Shown here: positions 9,370-16,308 of the stretch, piece by piece
Layout: each line of letters begins with the position of its first letter
Position numbering within the stretch: the first letter of the stretch is position 1
NCBI RefSeq assembly: GCF_004346185.1
Contig: NZ_SMAI01000012.1
Location: 111,114-175,113 of the forward strand
Reading direction: 5' to 3'
Source of the DNA: Aquabacter spiritensis
GTDB lineage: Bacteria > Pseudomonadota > Alphaproteobacteria > Rhizobiales > Xanthobacteraceae
Length of the DNA stretch: 64,000 bases
The notes under the pieces: model-generated
The model's database searches: none
Told to the model about the DNA's origin: nothing
Seen by the model: only the letters and a program-made list of their open reading frames with translations
Program-made: the position numbers and the translations under genes

Positions 9370-9726
9370 TCAGTCGGCGCGACCGGGCGCACCCGCCAGC
9401 GGCTCCAGCGCCATCGAAAGGTCGGCCTCCGTGACGCTTGTCATCGGCATCAGCAGCTTGGCGGCCTCGGTCCGGCGTCCCGCCCGCATGACCAGGATGA
9501 CAGTCTCCGCGCCGCCGCAGCCGGGATCGCCGCAGGCGATCTCGGAGACGCTCACGGTCGCGTCCGCGTCCAGGTGAAGGAGCGTCCGCACCTTTTCGGC
9601 AAGGTCGCGCGCCGCATCCCGCGCGGCGGACCGGGCCTCGGCACCTTCTCCGCGGCCCCTCATGAACAAGCGCACGCTATCCTCCCCAGGCTCCGTATGC
9701 GGAAGCCTTGCGTCTCGAATGGCCAT
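9370..9726 (-). CDS. Conserved hypothetical protein with a CGDPGC motif
   Basis: About 118 residues, soluble and alpha/beta in character. The central stretch SEIACGDPGCGGAETVILVM, with its two cysteines (C-x4-C), followed by a positively charged segment and an acidic C-terminus (TSVTEADLSMALEPL), looks like a conserved family, but I do not recognise a function. It lies 24 nt downstream of the K+/H+ antiporter on the same strand and is probably co-transcribed with it. The start is uncertain: ATG 9726 is used, GTG 9735 is equally possible. Confidence 0.55.
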   Translation of the reverse strand: MAIRDARLPHTEPGEDSVRLFMRGRGEGAEARSAARDAARDLAEKVRTLLHLDADATVSVSEIACGDPGCGGAETVILVMRAGRRTEAAKLLMPMTSVTEADLSMALEPLAGAPGRAD

Positions 9727-9750
9727 GCCCGGCACGGGCCCGATGCGACC

Positions 9751-11538
9751 TCATCCGCGTTGCGCGCCCGATCCGGAGACAATCCTGCGGGCGCGTGTCT
9801 TCCATCGGTCGAGCCGACCCGGTGGGGCGGCATCCGAGGCCTCGCCGAGCCGCAAAGCAACCTGCGTGACCCGGCCGGAATCCACCCTCCTGACCTCGAC
9901 GAAGGCAGCGCCGAGGGCAAAGCGCATGCCCGGCATCGGCCGGTCGTCGGCGCGATCGGCAAAGGCGTCGGCGAGCGTCACGTGGCGATCGGCCTCTGCG
10001 ACCGCAAGGCCGTAGAGATCCGCCACGTCGCCGATCCGCACGTCGCCGGAAAATGGGAAGGCGGCGTCGTCCCCCCAGACCAACGGCTCCGACATGAACA
10101 CCCGGTCGAGTTGTTTCACCCTCTGCGGCGGCGTCAGGAGATAGACATAATCGCCAGACAGGAACGCACCGGCCTCCTCCGCCCCGAGGATATGCCCTGC
10201 CCGCACCACGAGAAGGGGCCGCGTCCAAGTCGGAAGCAGGCCGGGCGCGATCGTCGGCGTCTGCGCGGTCACGGGATAGCCGACCAGTTCGTGCTCGCTT
10301 TGGCCGGGAAGGTCGATCTCGAAGCGGCGCGGCTCGCGCATCGGACCCGACAAAGCGACACCGAGCCGGCGCGCGGAGGTCGCGAGAGTCGCGCCATGGA
10401 GCACCAGAGAAACCAGGACGACGATGAACGCGATATTGAAATAGAGCGGTGCCAAAGGCAGTTGGGCCAGCATCGGAATGGTCGCGAGAAAGATCGAAAC
10501 CGCCCCGCGCAGGCCGGCCCAGGACACGAACGCCTTTTCCCGGAACGAGAAGCCGAACCAGGTAAGGCATGTGAATACCACGGCGGGCCGGGCCACGAGA
10601 ACGAGGAAGCCCGCCACCGCGAGGCCCGCGGGCAGCGACTCCATCAGTCCGCGCGGGGTGACGAGCAATCCGAGCATGGTGAACATCACGATCTGGCAAA
10701 GCCACGTGATGGTGTCGTGGAAGCTGGTGATCCCAGCGATACCTCGGACTGGACGATTGCCGAGCACCAGGCCGGCGAGATAGACGGCGAGAAATCCCGA
10801 GCCCTGCAGAAGGGCGGTGAGCGCGAAGGTGAACACGGCGACGGCCACCACCATCACCGGCTGAAGCCCGCCCGGCAGATCGATGCGGTTGAGGAACACC
10901 GCCAGAAGAAATCCCATGCCGACGCCCATCAGCGCGCCCACTGTCATCTCGCGGAACACCCCAAGGACGATGGTCCACCCGACATCGCCGGTGCCCGACG
11001 TGATCAGTTCGACCAGCAATACCGTAAGGAAGACCGCCGCGGGATCGTTGGTGGCCGATTCCACTTCGATCACCGCACCAACCCGGCGTCCGAGCCGCAA
11101 GCCCTGGGCGCGGACCAGAAAGAGGACGGCGGCGGCATCGGTGGAGGCGACAATGGCGCCGACCAGCAGGCTCTGGAGCACGGTGAGGCCAAGCAAAGGC
11201 CCCGCTACGAGTGCCACGAGCCCAGCCGTGGCGACCACGCCGACCGTCGAAAGAAGCAGAGCGGGCGCAAGGGCACCCCGCATCGTGGCGGCGCGCATGC
11301 GCAAACCACCGTCGAACAAGATCACCGCCAGGGCCGCGGAGCCCACCATGTAAGTGGCCCAGAAGTCGCTGAAATGGATTCCGCCCGGACCGTCCTCTCC
11401 GGCCACCATGCCGATCAGCAGGAACATCAGCAGGATCGGCGCACCGAACCGGGCCGCGACCAGGCTGGAAACCGTTCCCGCCACGACCAGAGCGGCACAT
11501 ATGAGGAGGACCACATTAGACAGAAACACGGCTTCCAT
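9751..11538 (-). CDS. K+/H+ antiporter, NhaP2/CvrA type
   Basis: A 595-residue monovalent cation:proton antiporter of the CPA group. About twelve hydrophobic helices cover residues 1-390; VGAIVASTDAAAVLFLVR and VESATNDPAAVFLTV contain the conserved Asp positions of the ion site. A cytoplasmic tail follows: a TrkA-C-like stretch (residues about 410-500) and a last part (RIGDVADLYGLAVAE onwards) like the CorC/HlyC domain found at the end of NhaP2 proteins. It would expel K+ or Na+ in exchange for protons at the inner membrane. The start MEAVFLSNVV leads directly into the first helix. Confidence 0.9.
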   Translation of the reverse strand: MEAVFLSNVVLLICAALVVAGTVSSLVAARFGAPILLMFLLIGMVAGEDGPGGIHFSDFWATYMVGSAALAVILFDGGLRMRAATMRGALAPALLLSTVGVVATAGLVALVAGPLLGLTVLQSLLVGAIVASTDAAAVLFLVRAQGLRLGRRVGAVIEVESATNDPAAVFLTVLLVELITSGTGDVGWTIVLGVFREMTVGALMGVGMGFLLAVFLNRIDLPGGLQPVMVVAVAVFTFALTALLQGSGFLAVYLAGLVLGNRPVRGIAGITSFHDTITWLCQIVMFTMLGLLVTPRGLMESLPAGLAVAGFLVLVARPAVVFTCLTWFGFSFREKAFVSWAGLRGAVSIFLATIPMLAQLPLAPLYFNIAFIVVLVSLVLHGATLATSARRLGVALSGPMREPRRFEIDLPGQSEHELVGYPVTAQTPTIAPGLLPTWTRPLLVVRAGHILGAEEAGAFLSGDYVYLLTPPQRVKQLDRVFMSEPLVWGDDAAFPFSGDVRIGDVADLYGLAVAEADRHVTLADAFADRADDRPMPGMRFALGAAFVEVRRVDSGRVTQVALRLGEASDAAPPGRLDRWKTRARRIVSGSGAQRG

Positions 11539-11675
11539 CGACGCCTGGGACCTCCATTGGATTCGGTCAAAAAAAGTACTGTAGCCGCTTTGGCGGCGGG
11601 AGCGTATTGTGAGTTCCCTTCGCCCGAAGGCTATGATCGTCGGGAGGGGAGTCGCGCTGGGGAGCGGGGGGAATT

Positions 11676-11954
11676 ATGATGACTGTGCATACATCTGCTT
11701 ATGCCTATCTCGTAAAATCATGGCTGGTCACGTCGTCCGGCGCGATGCTCGCGGAGCCTGACACGATTTGCTTCGACCTCGATCTGGCCCTCGACATGGC
11801 TGATTCCGACCGCGGCTATACGGCCGGACTGTCGGTTTATGCGCTGGGAGCGGATGGGCAATTGCTCGCCGATTTTCCTTTGATGAGCCACGGGTCTCCC
11901 GCCCCTGCCGGTCTGACGGAAATGATGCCCCATCCGCGCGCGGCAGTGGCCTGA
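11676..11954 (+). CDS. Small hypothetical protein
   Basis: A 92-residue open frame with a good ribosome site (GGGGGG 4 nt before the ATG; a second ATG follows at once). The sequence (MMTVHTSAYAYLVKSW..., then TICFDLDLALDMADSD) has no signal peptide or membrane helix and no motif I know. GC-biased codon use over most of its length and a position free of competing genes suggest it is real. The function is unknown. Confidence 0.45.
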   Translation: MMTVHTSAYAYLVKSWLVTSSGAMLAEPDTICFDLDLALDMADSDRGYTAGLSVYALGADGQLLADFPLMSHGSPAPAGLTEMMPHPRAAVA

Positions 11955-12073
11955 ACGCCACTCTCGGGCGGGCTTCATTTTAAGAAGAGATTGCCACTCG
12001 CCCGATAAATCGGATGCAGGATGCCGCTCACGCGGCCCCAAGCCCTCGCGCCACCGTCCCCGCGACGTCCGCG

Positions 12074-12280
12074 CTAAAAACGGCCATTGGCGAAGCGCAG
12101 CGCCTCGATCGGGCTGCGAAACCGCAGCAACCGCACCGCTTTGCTTCCGCACAGGTCGCACCTGAGTTTCGGCGGCGCTTCTTCCGACGGGGCCTGTTCG
12201 AGGCGAGAGGAGCCGGTCCCGATGATGGAACGGCGGCGGCAACGGGGGCATTCGGCGCAGAGCATTCCCTCTACGATCAC
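12074..12280 (-). CDS. Small Cys-rich (zinc-ribbon-like) protein
   Basis: About 68 residues from GTG 12280, or 63 from ATG 12265. Two metal-ligand-like clusters are visible, LCAECPRC near the N-terminus and LRCDLCGSKAVRLLRF about 30 residues later, a spacing seen in one- or two-knuckle zinc ribbons. The start is uncertain because the same frame stays open further upstream and contains another Cys pair (CRRC), but that part overlaps the nuclease-like gene. No function can be assigned. Confidence 0.4.
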   Translation of the reverse strand: MIVEGMLCAECPRCRRRSIIGTGSSRLEQAPSEEAPPKLRCDLCGSKAVRLLRFRSPIEALRFANGRF

Positions 12281-12338
12281 CAAACAGCGCCGGCAATGAG
12301 GCCGACGCCAAGGAATCCGGATCCCGTTGCGTTTCGCT

Positions 12339-12890
12339 TCAGGACCTCCCGGCACCTTGCGTTGAGGACCCGCGGCTCCCGGTGGGGCTCCATGGCGTCT
12401 TGAACGAGAAACGCCAGAATCCCGCGTCGGCGATCTTGGCCGCCTCCGCCTCCGCGGCATAGTCCCCCGGGCCGAGGGGAAAGGCCCAACCGGCCCGCAC
12501 CTGCGCGCCGGCGACGTCCATCCCGTTCACGTAGCACCGCGCGACCAGACGGGTGTAGACGTCGATCCCTGTCGGAAAGCACGCGACCGGCGCGAGACCG
12601 AGCCGCGCATGCAAGGCCAGCGCCGCCCTTTCGCCGCAGCGCCATGTCTGCGCCTTGCCCTTCTCGGTGCACATCATGCTGGCGGGCGGTGCGGTGATGC
12701 CGGCCAAGCGGATGCTCCGGCCGGAAATCTCGATCGTCGCCCCGTCGATCACGCTGGCGCGGCCGAACAGATACTCCGATAGCGCGGGCACCGGGATCCC
12801 TTGCGCCATCGCGCCGGAGATGGAGGCGCAAACGCCGAGGCAGAAAGTGACGGCGGCGGCAAACAGCGAGGGAGGTGCAGGGTGCGACAT
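12339..12890 (-). CDS. Secreted staphylococcal-nuclease-like protein, probably non-catalytic
   Basis: About 183 residues: a signal peptide (residues 1-30, ending near GAMAQG) then an SNase/OB-fold pattern: ASVIDGATIEISGRSIRLAG, ITAPP, and DVYTRLVARCYVNGMDVAG with VRAGWAFPL. In active thermonucleases the corresponding motifs are VDGDT and GIDAPE. Here the calcium-ligand Asp of DGDT is Ala, and the D and E of GIDAPE are Thr and Pro, while the later Arg (YTRL) is kept. I infer a binding rather than cutting role. Cysteines at several positions could form disulfides in the periplasm. ATG 12890 is chosen because the signal peptide begins there. Confidence 0.75.
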   Translation of the reverse strand: MSHPAPPSLFAAAVTFCLGVCASISGAMAQGIPVPALSEYLFGRASVIDGATIEISGRSIRLAGITAPPASMMCTEKGKAQTWRCGERAALALHARLGLAPVACFPTGIDVYTRLVARCYVNGMDVAGAQVRAGWAFPLGPGDYAAEAEAAKIADAGFWRFSFKTPWSPTGSRGSSTQGAGRS

Positions 12891-13026
12891 CGGCGCATGA
12901 AAGCAAACCTCGCGCCTCGACACCAGCGTCATCGCCGTCGAAGCGAACGAGGGTCCGCCACCAGGCCCGAGCGGAAATCCGATGCCATCGGACTTATCTC
13001 GAAGAAGGACAGGACGTACCCAACAA

Positions 13027-13145
13027 CAAAAAAGCCCCGCTTTCGCGAGGCTTCCTGTCTCCAGCTATGCTCCAGGATCGGAGTACATCCGTCCGTCTCC
13101 CAGGTCGCTCGTCAAAGCGCCACTGCCGAATGACGTCCTTCTAGA
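13027..13145 (-). ncRNA. Candidate small RNA ending in a Rho-independent terminator
   Basis: Read on the minus strand, TTGAAA (13180-13175) and, 17 nt on, the weak ACACAA (13157-13152) could be -35/-10 boxes. The transcript of about 119 nt would end in the terminator at 13053-13028. No open frame of note lies inside. Promoter strength is poor and no known sRNA family is recognised, so this rests mainly on the orphan terminator. Confidence 0.4.
13028..13053 (-). terminator. Rho-independent terminator (minus strand)
   Basis: On the minus strand AAGCC-TCGC-GAAA-GCGGGGCTT forms a 9-position stem with one A/C mismatch and a GAAA tetraloop, followed by a run of T. No protein gene on that strand ends here; the nearest upstream sequence on that strand is the rpsU-facing intergenic region. 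Confidence 0.7.
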
Positions 13146-13296
13146 CGGCCATTGTGTCAGGAGAAAGGCGGCTGTTTCAATATTCGCGCTTGCCGTGGTA
13201 AACTCCGTCTCTGTCGGGAATTTTCATTCGCCTTATTCCTGGGGAAATGATTAAATATTCTGACGGTATGGACGCTGAATAACGATCGGATATAAA

Positions 13297-13557
13297 TTGC
13301 AGGTCTTTGTAAGAGACAACAATATCGAACAGGCTCTCAAGGTCTTAAAGAAAAAGATGCAGCGTGAAGGCGTTTTCCGCGAGATGAAACAGCGGAAATC
13401 CTATGAAAAGCCCTCGGAACGACGCGTGAGAGAGCAAGCGGAAGCCGTCCGTCGGGCGCGGAAGGCCGCGCGGAAAGTCGCCCAGCGCGAAGGGCTGATT
13501 CCCCGCAAGCCGGCCAAGCCGCGAACGGATCGGCCGGCGGCGGCGCAGCCGAGATAG
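13297..13557 (+). CDS. rpsU: 30S ribosomal protein S21
   Basis: An 86-residue, very basic protein with the S21 signature from its first residues: [20 protein letters not shown], then [20 protein letters not shown]. The start is TTG at 13297, fixed by the family's conserved N-terminus; there is no ATG in the right place. The long Arg/Lys/Ala tail is longer than in enterobacterial S21 (about 70 residues) and is common in alphaproteobacteria. It assists 30S initiation. Confidence 0.95.
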   Translation: MQVFVRDNNIEQALKVLKKKMQREGVFREMKQRKSYEKPSERRVREQAEAVRRARKAARKVAQREGLIPRKPAKPRTDRPAAAQPR

Positions 13558-13590
13558 TCGCCCGATAACCCGATTTTCAGGAGCCTTGCG

Positions 13591-13719
13591 ATGGCAAAAA
13601 GTCAGAAGCGCAGCAGCCGCGAAGTCAAGAAACCGAAAAAGGTCAAGGAGGCCGCCGCCCCTCCGGCCGCCTTCAGCAAGGGCATCGCGATCGGCGGCGA
13701 CGCGGCGAAGCGGAAATAG
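13591..13719 (+). CDS. Small basic protein, 42 residues
   Basis: MAKSQKRSSREVKKPKKVKE followed by an Ala/Pro-rich middle and a GGDAAKRK end. An AGGAG lies 7 nt before the ATG, and it sits 33 nt after rpsU on the same strand, so it is probably co-transcribed. Small Lys-rich proteins of this kind are found in many alphaproteobacteria and might bind RNA or DNA (inference). The function is unknown. Confidence 0.6.
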   Translation: MAKSQKRSSREVKKPKKVKEAAAPPAAFSKGIAIGGDAAKRK

Positions 13720-13872
13720 CCCTGCGGAGCGTCGGAGCCTCACGGCCCGATGATCGACCGCGCCGGCGCGACGCCCGAACGGGGCGTCTCGCCGCCCTCC
13801 GGCATCAAACGACATTGCGGCTTGCCATGTCGTGGCGGACTGATTAACGTCATGGCGCGCGCAGTTGCCGAC

Positions 13873-13917
13873 TGGCGACCCCGGCAGGGCTCGAACCTGC
13901 GACCTGCTGCTTAGAAG
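13873..13917. repeat. Partial tRNA-Arg copy, distal attachment site of a mini-island
   Basis: Forty-five bases identical to 15004-15048, the 3' half of the intact tRNA-Arg(UCU) gene including its CCA. The copy stops in the anticodon loop and continues into unrelated sequence, so it cannot be a tRNA. A duplicated tRNA 3' end is the usual footprint of a tyrosine-recombinase integration event. The intact gene at the other end marks the target side. Confidence 0.85.
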
Positions 13918-14177
13918 AAAGAAAATTGCGGCCAATGTGGCCACTTTGGCGAGCAACAATTCAGAGATTTCAAGGCTCTTCGCACGAGGTACCGCGTGTG
14001 CATGCACGACCATGCAGAGCCCCGCTGCCCTTCACCGCGGGGACTGCGTAGTAGATCGGATCTAACCTCTCAGCCGCCGACATACTGACGTGGCTGTGAA
14101 TGAGTTGCGCGACCGATCGAGCCTGTCGAAACGAGTGCCCCCTTGAGGGCGAGCACACTGCCGGCTTCCAGATTCGC
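13918..14177. other. Non-coding part of the tRNA-Arg mini-island
   Basis: About 260 bp between the repeat and brnA. Only short frames occur. A 78-codon minus-strand frame (14206-13970) contains VAQLIHSHVSMSAAERL, faintly like the end of a tyrosine recombinase, but this is too short and degraded to call. No integrase gene is present. Confidence 0.4.
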
Positions 14178-14549
14178 CTAAAGACCCAAGGCCTTCCTGA
14201 GCTCATCGTTCATCCGCGCTTGCCACCCAGGGCCGCTGGCTCTCAGCGCGGCCAATACGTCGGTGTCAAGCCGCACCGAAATTTGCGCCTTGGGGCTATC
14301 AACCCTCGGGCGACCGCGAGGGCGCGTAAGCGTGCCTTGGGCCGGACGGATCACCTTTCCGCCTTCCGCGAGTTCAGCGCGGGCAAGCTGCTCATCCGTC
14401 CATTCCGGGGCTTCATCCGGCGGTTCATTAAGGTTCTGATGTGAAAGGCTTTTCCATCCGCGCTCCCGAACGAGTTCCTCATTCCCTATCAAGCGAGCGA
14501 TTTCCTCAGGAGGTGAGGTGGGGGAGGACTTTTCGTGCTTCTTTCTCAT
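14178..14549 (-). CDS. brnA: BrnA-family antitoxin
   Basis: A 123-residue protein. The C-terminal region has the BrnA pattern: RGRPRVDSPKAQISVRLDTD, then ALRASGPGWQARMNDELRKA, a ribbon-helix-helix-like DNA-binding domain. The N-terminal half, rich in Glu and Pro, should wrap the toxin. The gene overlaps the end of brnT by 44 nt on the same strand (toxin first), the usual BrnTA order. BrnA normally represses its own promoter. It sits inside the tRNA-Arg mini-island. Confidence 0.85.
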   Translation of the reverse strand: MRKKHEKSSPTSPPEEIARLIGNEELVRERGWKSLSHQNLNEPPDEAPEWTDEQLARAELAEGGKVIRPAQGTLTRPRGRPRVDSPKAQISVRLDTDVLAALRASGPGWQARMNDELRKALGL

Positions 14550-14784
14550 GGCAGTGCCTCATCGAAATTACGTGGCGGCCACCGTCGCGGGGCGTCCAGA
14601 CGACCATCACCAGCCGGTCGCGGACCAGGCCATAAGTCTGGAAACGCTCCTCGCCGTAGTCGAACCGATCATCCAGCAGCGTCAGCGTCCGGCCAGAAAA
14701 TGCCTCGACACTGTCCACCTCAAGGTCCAGATCGCGCTCCCGAAGGGTATTTTCGCGCTTCGCGGGATCGCTGGTGACCTTCAT
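14506..14784 (-). CDS. brnT: BrnT-family toxin (RelE-like ribonuclease fold)
   Basis: A 92-residue protein with the BrnT layout: SDPAKRENTLRERDLDLE, a central YGEERFQTYG and the C-terminal RHVISMRHCHEKEARKVL. Brucella BrnT is an RNase-type toxin that slows translation; the basic residues and Glu of the C-terminal strand-helix unit are where its active site is expected. ATG 14784 is preceded by an AT-rich promoter region. As first gene of the operon with brnA overlapping it, it is likely a working addiction module that keeps the small island in place (inference). Confidence 0.85.
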   Translation of the reverse strand: MKVTSDPAKRENTLRERDLDLEVDSVEAFSGRTLTLLDDRFDYGEERFQTYGLVRDRLVMVVWTPRDGGRHVISMRHCHEKEARKVLPHLTS

Positions 14785-14792
14785 TGAATATT

Positions 14793-14829
14793 TGTATCAC
14801 ATTTATTCTAGCAGGCAATGTCTGTATCA
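14793..14829 (-). promoter_or_regulatory. Direct repeats in the brnTA promoter region
   Basis: TGTATCA occurs twice (14793-14799 and 14823-14829), 30 bp apart start to start, close to three helical turns, in AT-rich DNA just upstream of brnT. This is a plausible autoregulatory operator or the position of promoter elements; there is no experimental support. Confidence 0.35.
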
Positions 14830-15003
14830 TGAATGCGGACTTGATTGGCCCTTATCGATTCGCGCCATACCGGCGCACAGGCACCACAGACGACCATACC
14901 GGCCATCAGCACGAACTTAAGGCACCGCCACACCTATGGCGCAACTAGACGCCATCCTGCTCTATAGAAATGCTTGAAATAAGATCTAAGTACTTGATTT
15001 TAT

Positions 15004-15080
15004 TGGCGACCCCGGCAGGGCTCGAACCTGCGACCTGCTGCTTAGAAGGCAGCTGCTCTATCCAGCTGAGCTACGGGGCC
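15004..15080 (-). tRNA. tRNA-Arg(UCU)
   Basis: The minus strand folds as a normal cloverleaf: acceptor GGCCCCG/CGGGGTC (one G-U), D arm GCTC/GAGC, anticodon arm GCTGC-CTTCTAA-GCAGC with anticodon TCT, T arm GCAGG-TTCGAGC-CCTGC, discriminator G and an encoded CCA. The 3' 45 nt are duplicated at 13873, marking it as the target of an integrated element. Confidence 0.95.
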
Positions 15081-15273
15081 GGTGCGCCGCTTGTAACGCA
15101 GGTCGGGCGTCACTCAAAATGCGCGGTCAAGGTGGCGCGATGACCTTCCCGCGATGACATTGGCGCAATGACGTTGCCCTGATGCCTTCCCGCAGCGAAC
15201 GAAGCAAACGGCACGCGCATGCGCCGGGGCCGGTCTCGGTCCTGCGCGGAGCGATGCCGGAACCCGCCAGGCT

Positions 15274-15579
15274 TCAGTGCGTCCACTGCCCCGTGCGGCG
15301 GAAGGTGAAATTGTCGGAATAGGCGATCTTGCGCCGGGCCGGATCATGCGGCTCGAACACCTGATACGGGATACCCTGCCGCTCGGCATAGGCGATCGCC
15401 TCGTCCTTGGTCTCGAACCGCAGATGCACCTGACTCCGCATGTCGCTCGACGACGTATAGCCCATCAAGGGCTCGATCGACCGCGGCCGCTCGGGCTCGT
15501 ATTCCAGCACCCAATGCTTAGTCTTGCCGACACCGGACTGCATCGCATTGCGGGCCGGCCTGTAGATGCGTGCCACCAT
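15274..15579 (-). CDS. NADH dehydrogenase accessory subunit, NDUFS4 family
   Basis: A 101-residue protein with the family pattern throughout: MVARIYRPARNAMQSGVGKT at the start, WVLEYEPE, PLMGYTSSSDM, VHLRFETKDEAIAYAERQGI and the closing YSDNFTFRRTGQWTH. In alphaproteobacteria this protein is an accessory subunit of complex I, related to mitochondrial NDUFS4, binding at the peripheral arm. It stands apart from any nuo operon here. Confidence 0.9.
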   Translation of the reverse strand: MVARIYRPARNAMQSGVGKTKHWVLEYEPERPRSIEPLMGYTSSSDMRSQVHLRFETKDEAIAYAERQGIPYQVFEPHDPARRKIAYSDNFTFRRTGQWTH

Positions 15580-15694
15580 TGCTCGCCCGTCTCCACTCGC
15601 GCGTCGGTCGTGACCGGCGGCCGGTTTCCAACTGTATCAATTATAATGCGCGTACCGGCGCTGGCAACGCGGCAGACTGGCCGCCGCGGATCGA

Positions 15695-16111
15695 TCAGTC
15701 GTCGCGATAGACGCGCTCGCGGCGCTCGTGCCGCTCCTGCGCTTCGACCGACAAGGTCGCGATCGGACGGGCTTCGAGGCGCTTCAGCGAAATCGGCTCG
15801 CCGGTGTCCTCGCAATAGCCGTAACTGCCGTCCTCGATGCGCTGGAGGGCGGCATCGATCTTGGCGATCAGTTTGCGTTGGCGATCGCGCGCCCGCAATT
15901 CGATCGAGCGGTCGGTCTCCGAGGAGGCCCGATCGGCAAGATCCGGATGGTTCTGGTTCTCGTCCTGAAGGTGCTGCAGCGTCTCGCGCGCCTCCTTGAG
16001 GATATCGTCCTTCCAATCGAGCAGCTTCGCGCGGAAATACTCACGCTGCCGGTCGTTCATGAAAGGTTCGTCCTCGCGGGGGCGGTAATCCTCGGCGATT
16101 TGGATCGACAT
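15695..16111 (-). CDS. dksA: RNA polymerase-binding transcription factor DksA (one-cysteine type)
   Basis: A 138-residue DksA. The coiled-coil region (FRAKLLDWKDDILKEARETL to DRQRKLIAKIDAALQRIE) carries the acidic tip, followed by the globular part GSYGYCEDTGEPISLKRLEA. The zinc finger of E. coli DksA has four Cys; here only one Cys of the first pair remains (YCEDTGEPI) and the second pair is Ala/other (RPIATLS), as is usual in alphaproteobacteria. It binds the RNA polymerase secondary channel and acts with ppGpp on rRNA and amino-acid promoters. ATG 16111 has GAGGA 8 nt upstream; an in-frame TTG at 16117 is less likely. Confidence 0.92.
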   Translation of the reverse strand: MSIQIAEDYRPREDEPFMNDRQREYFRAKLLDWKDDILKEARETLQHLQDENQNHPDLADRASSETDRSIELRARDRQRKLIAKIDAALQRIEDGSYGYCEDTGEPISLKRLEARPIATLSVEAQERHERRERVYRDD

Positions 16112-16308
16112 CAGCAATGTCCTCGATACACCGTCGCTGATCCCGTCGGGTCGCCGCGCTTATAGCCATCCCCTCGCCCGACGACAACAGGCCCGTACGC
16201 AAGAACGTCCGGGGCGACGACGGAATGAGCGAACTGCCCGCAATATGCGCGCTCGGTGCGATCTTTCGCGTCAATCGGAGGAGGATCGGCAACCGAAGCC
16301 CAGCCGTG

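Larger units (their letters stand above)
12891..13296. other. Intergenic region before rpsU holding a candidate minus-strand sRNA
   Basis: About 400 bp without a protein gene. The part from 13027 to about 13145 looks like a small-RNA unit on the minus strand (listed separately). The AT-rich 13180-13296 segment is likely to hold the rpsU promoter on the plus strand. I see no other structure. Confidence 0.5.

Noticed and set aside
9250..11679. An 809-codon plus-strand open frame
   Set aside because: It is antisense to the antiporter and neighbouring genes; its translation is rich in Arg, His, Gln and Asp without hydrophobic core or family motif, as shadow frames are in GC-rich DNA.
13873..13917. 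A second tRNA-Arg gene
   Set aside because: The copy lacks the 5' half of the tRNA: the similarity ends in the anticodon loop, so it is an attachment-site scar.
13970..14206. Possible integrase remnant (VAQLIHSHVSMSAAERL)
   Set aside because: Only a dozen or so residues faintly resemble a recombinase C-terminus; no catalytic Arg, His or Tyr pattern, so it is not annotated.
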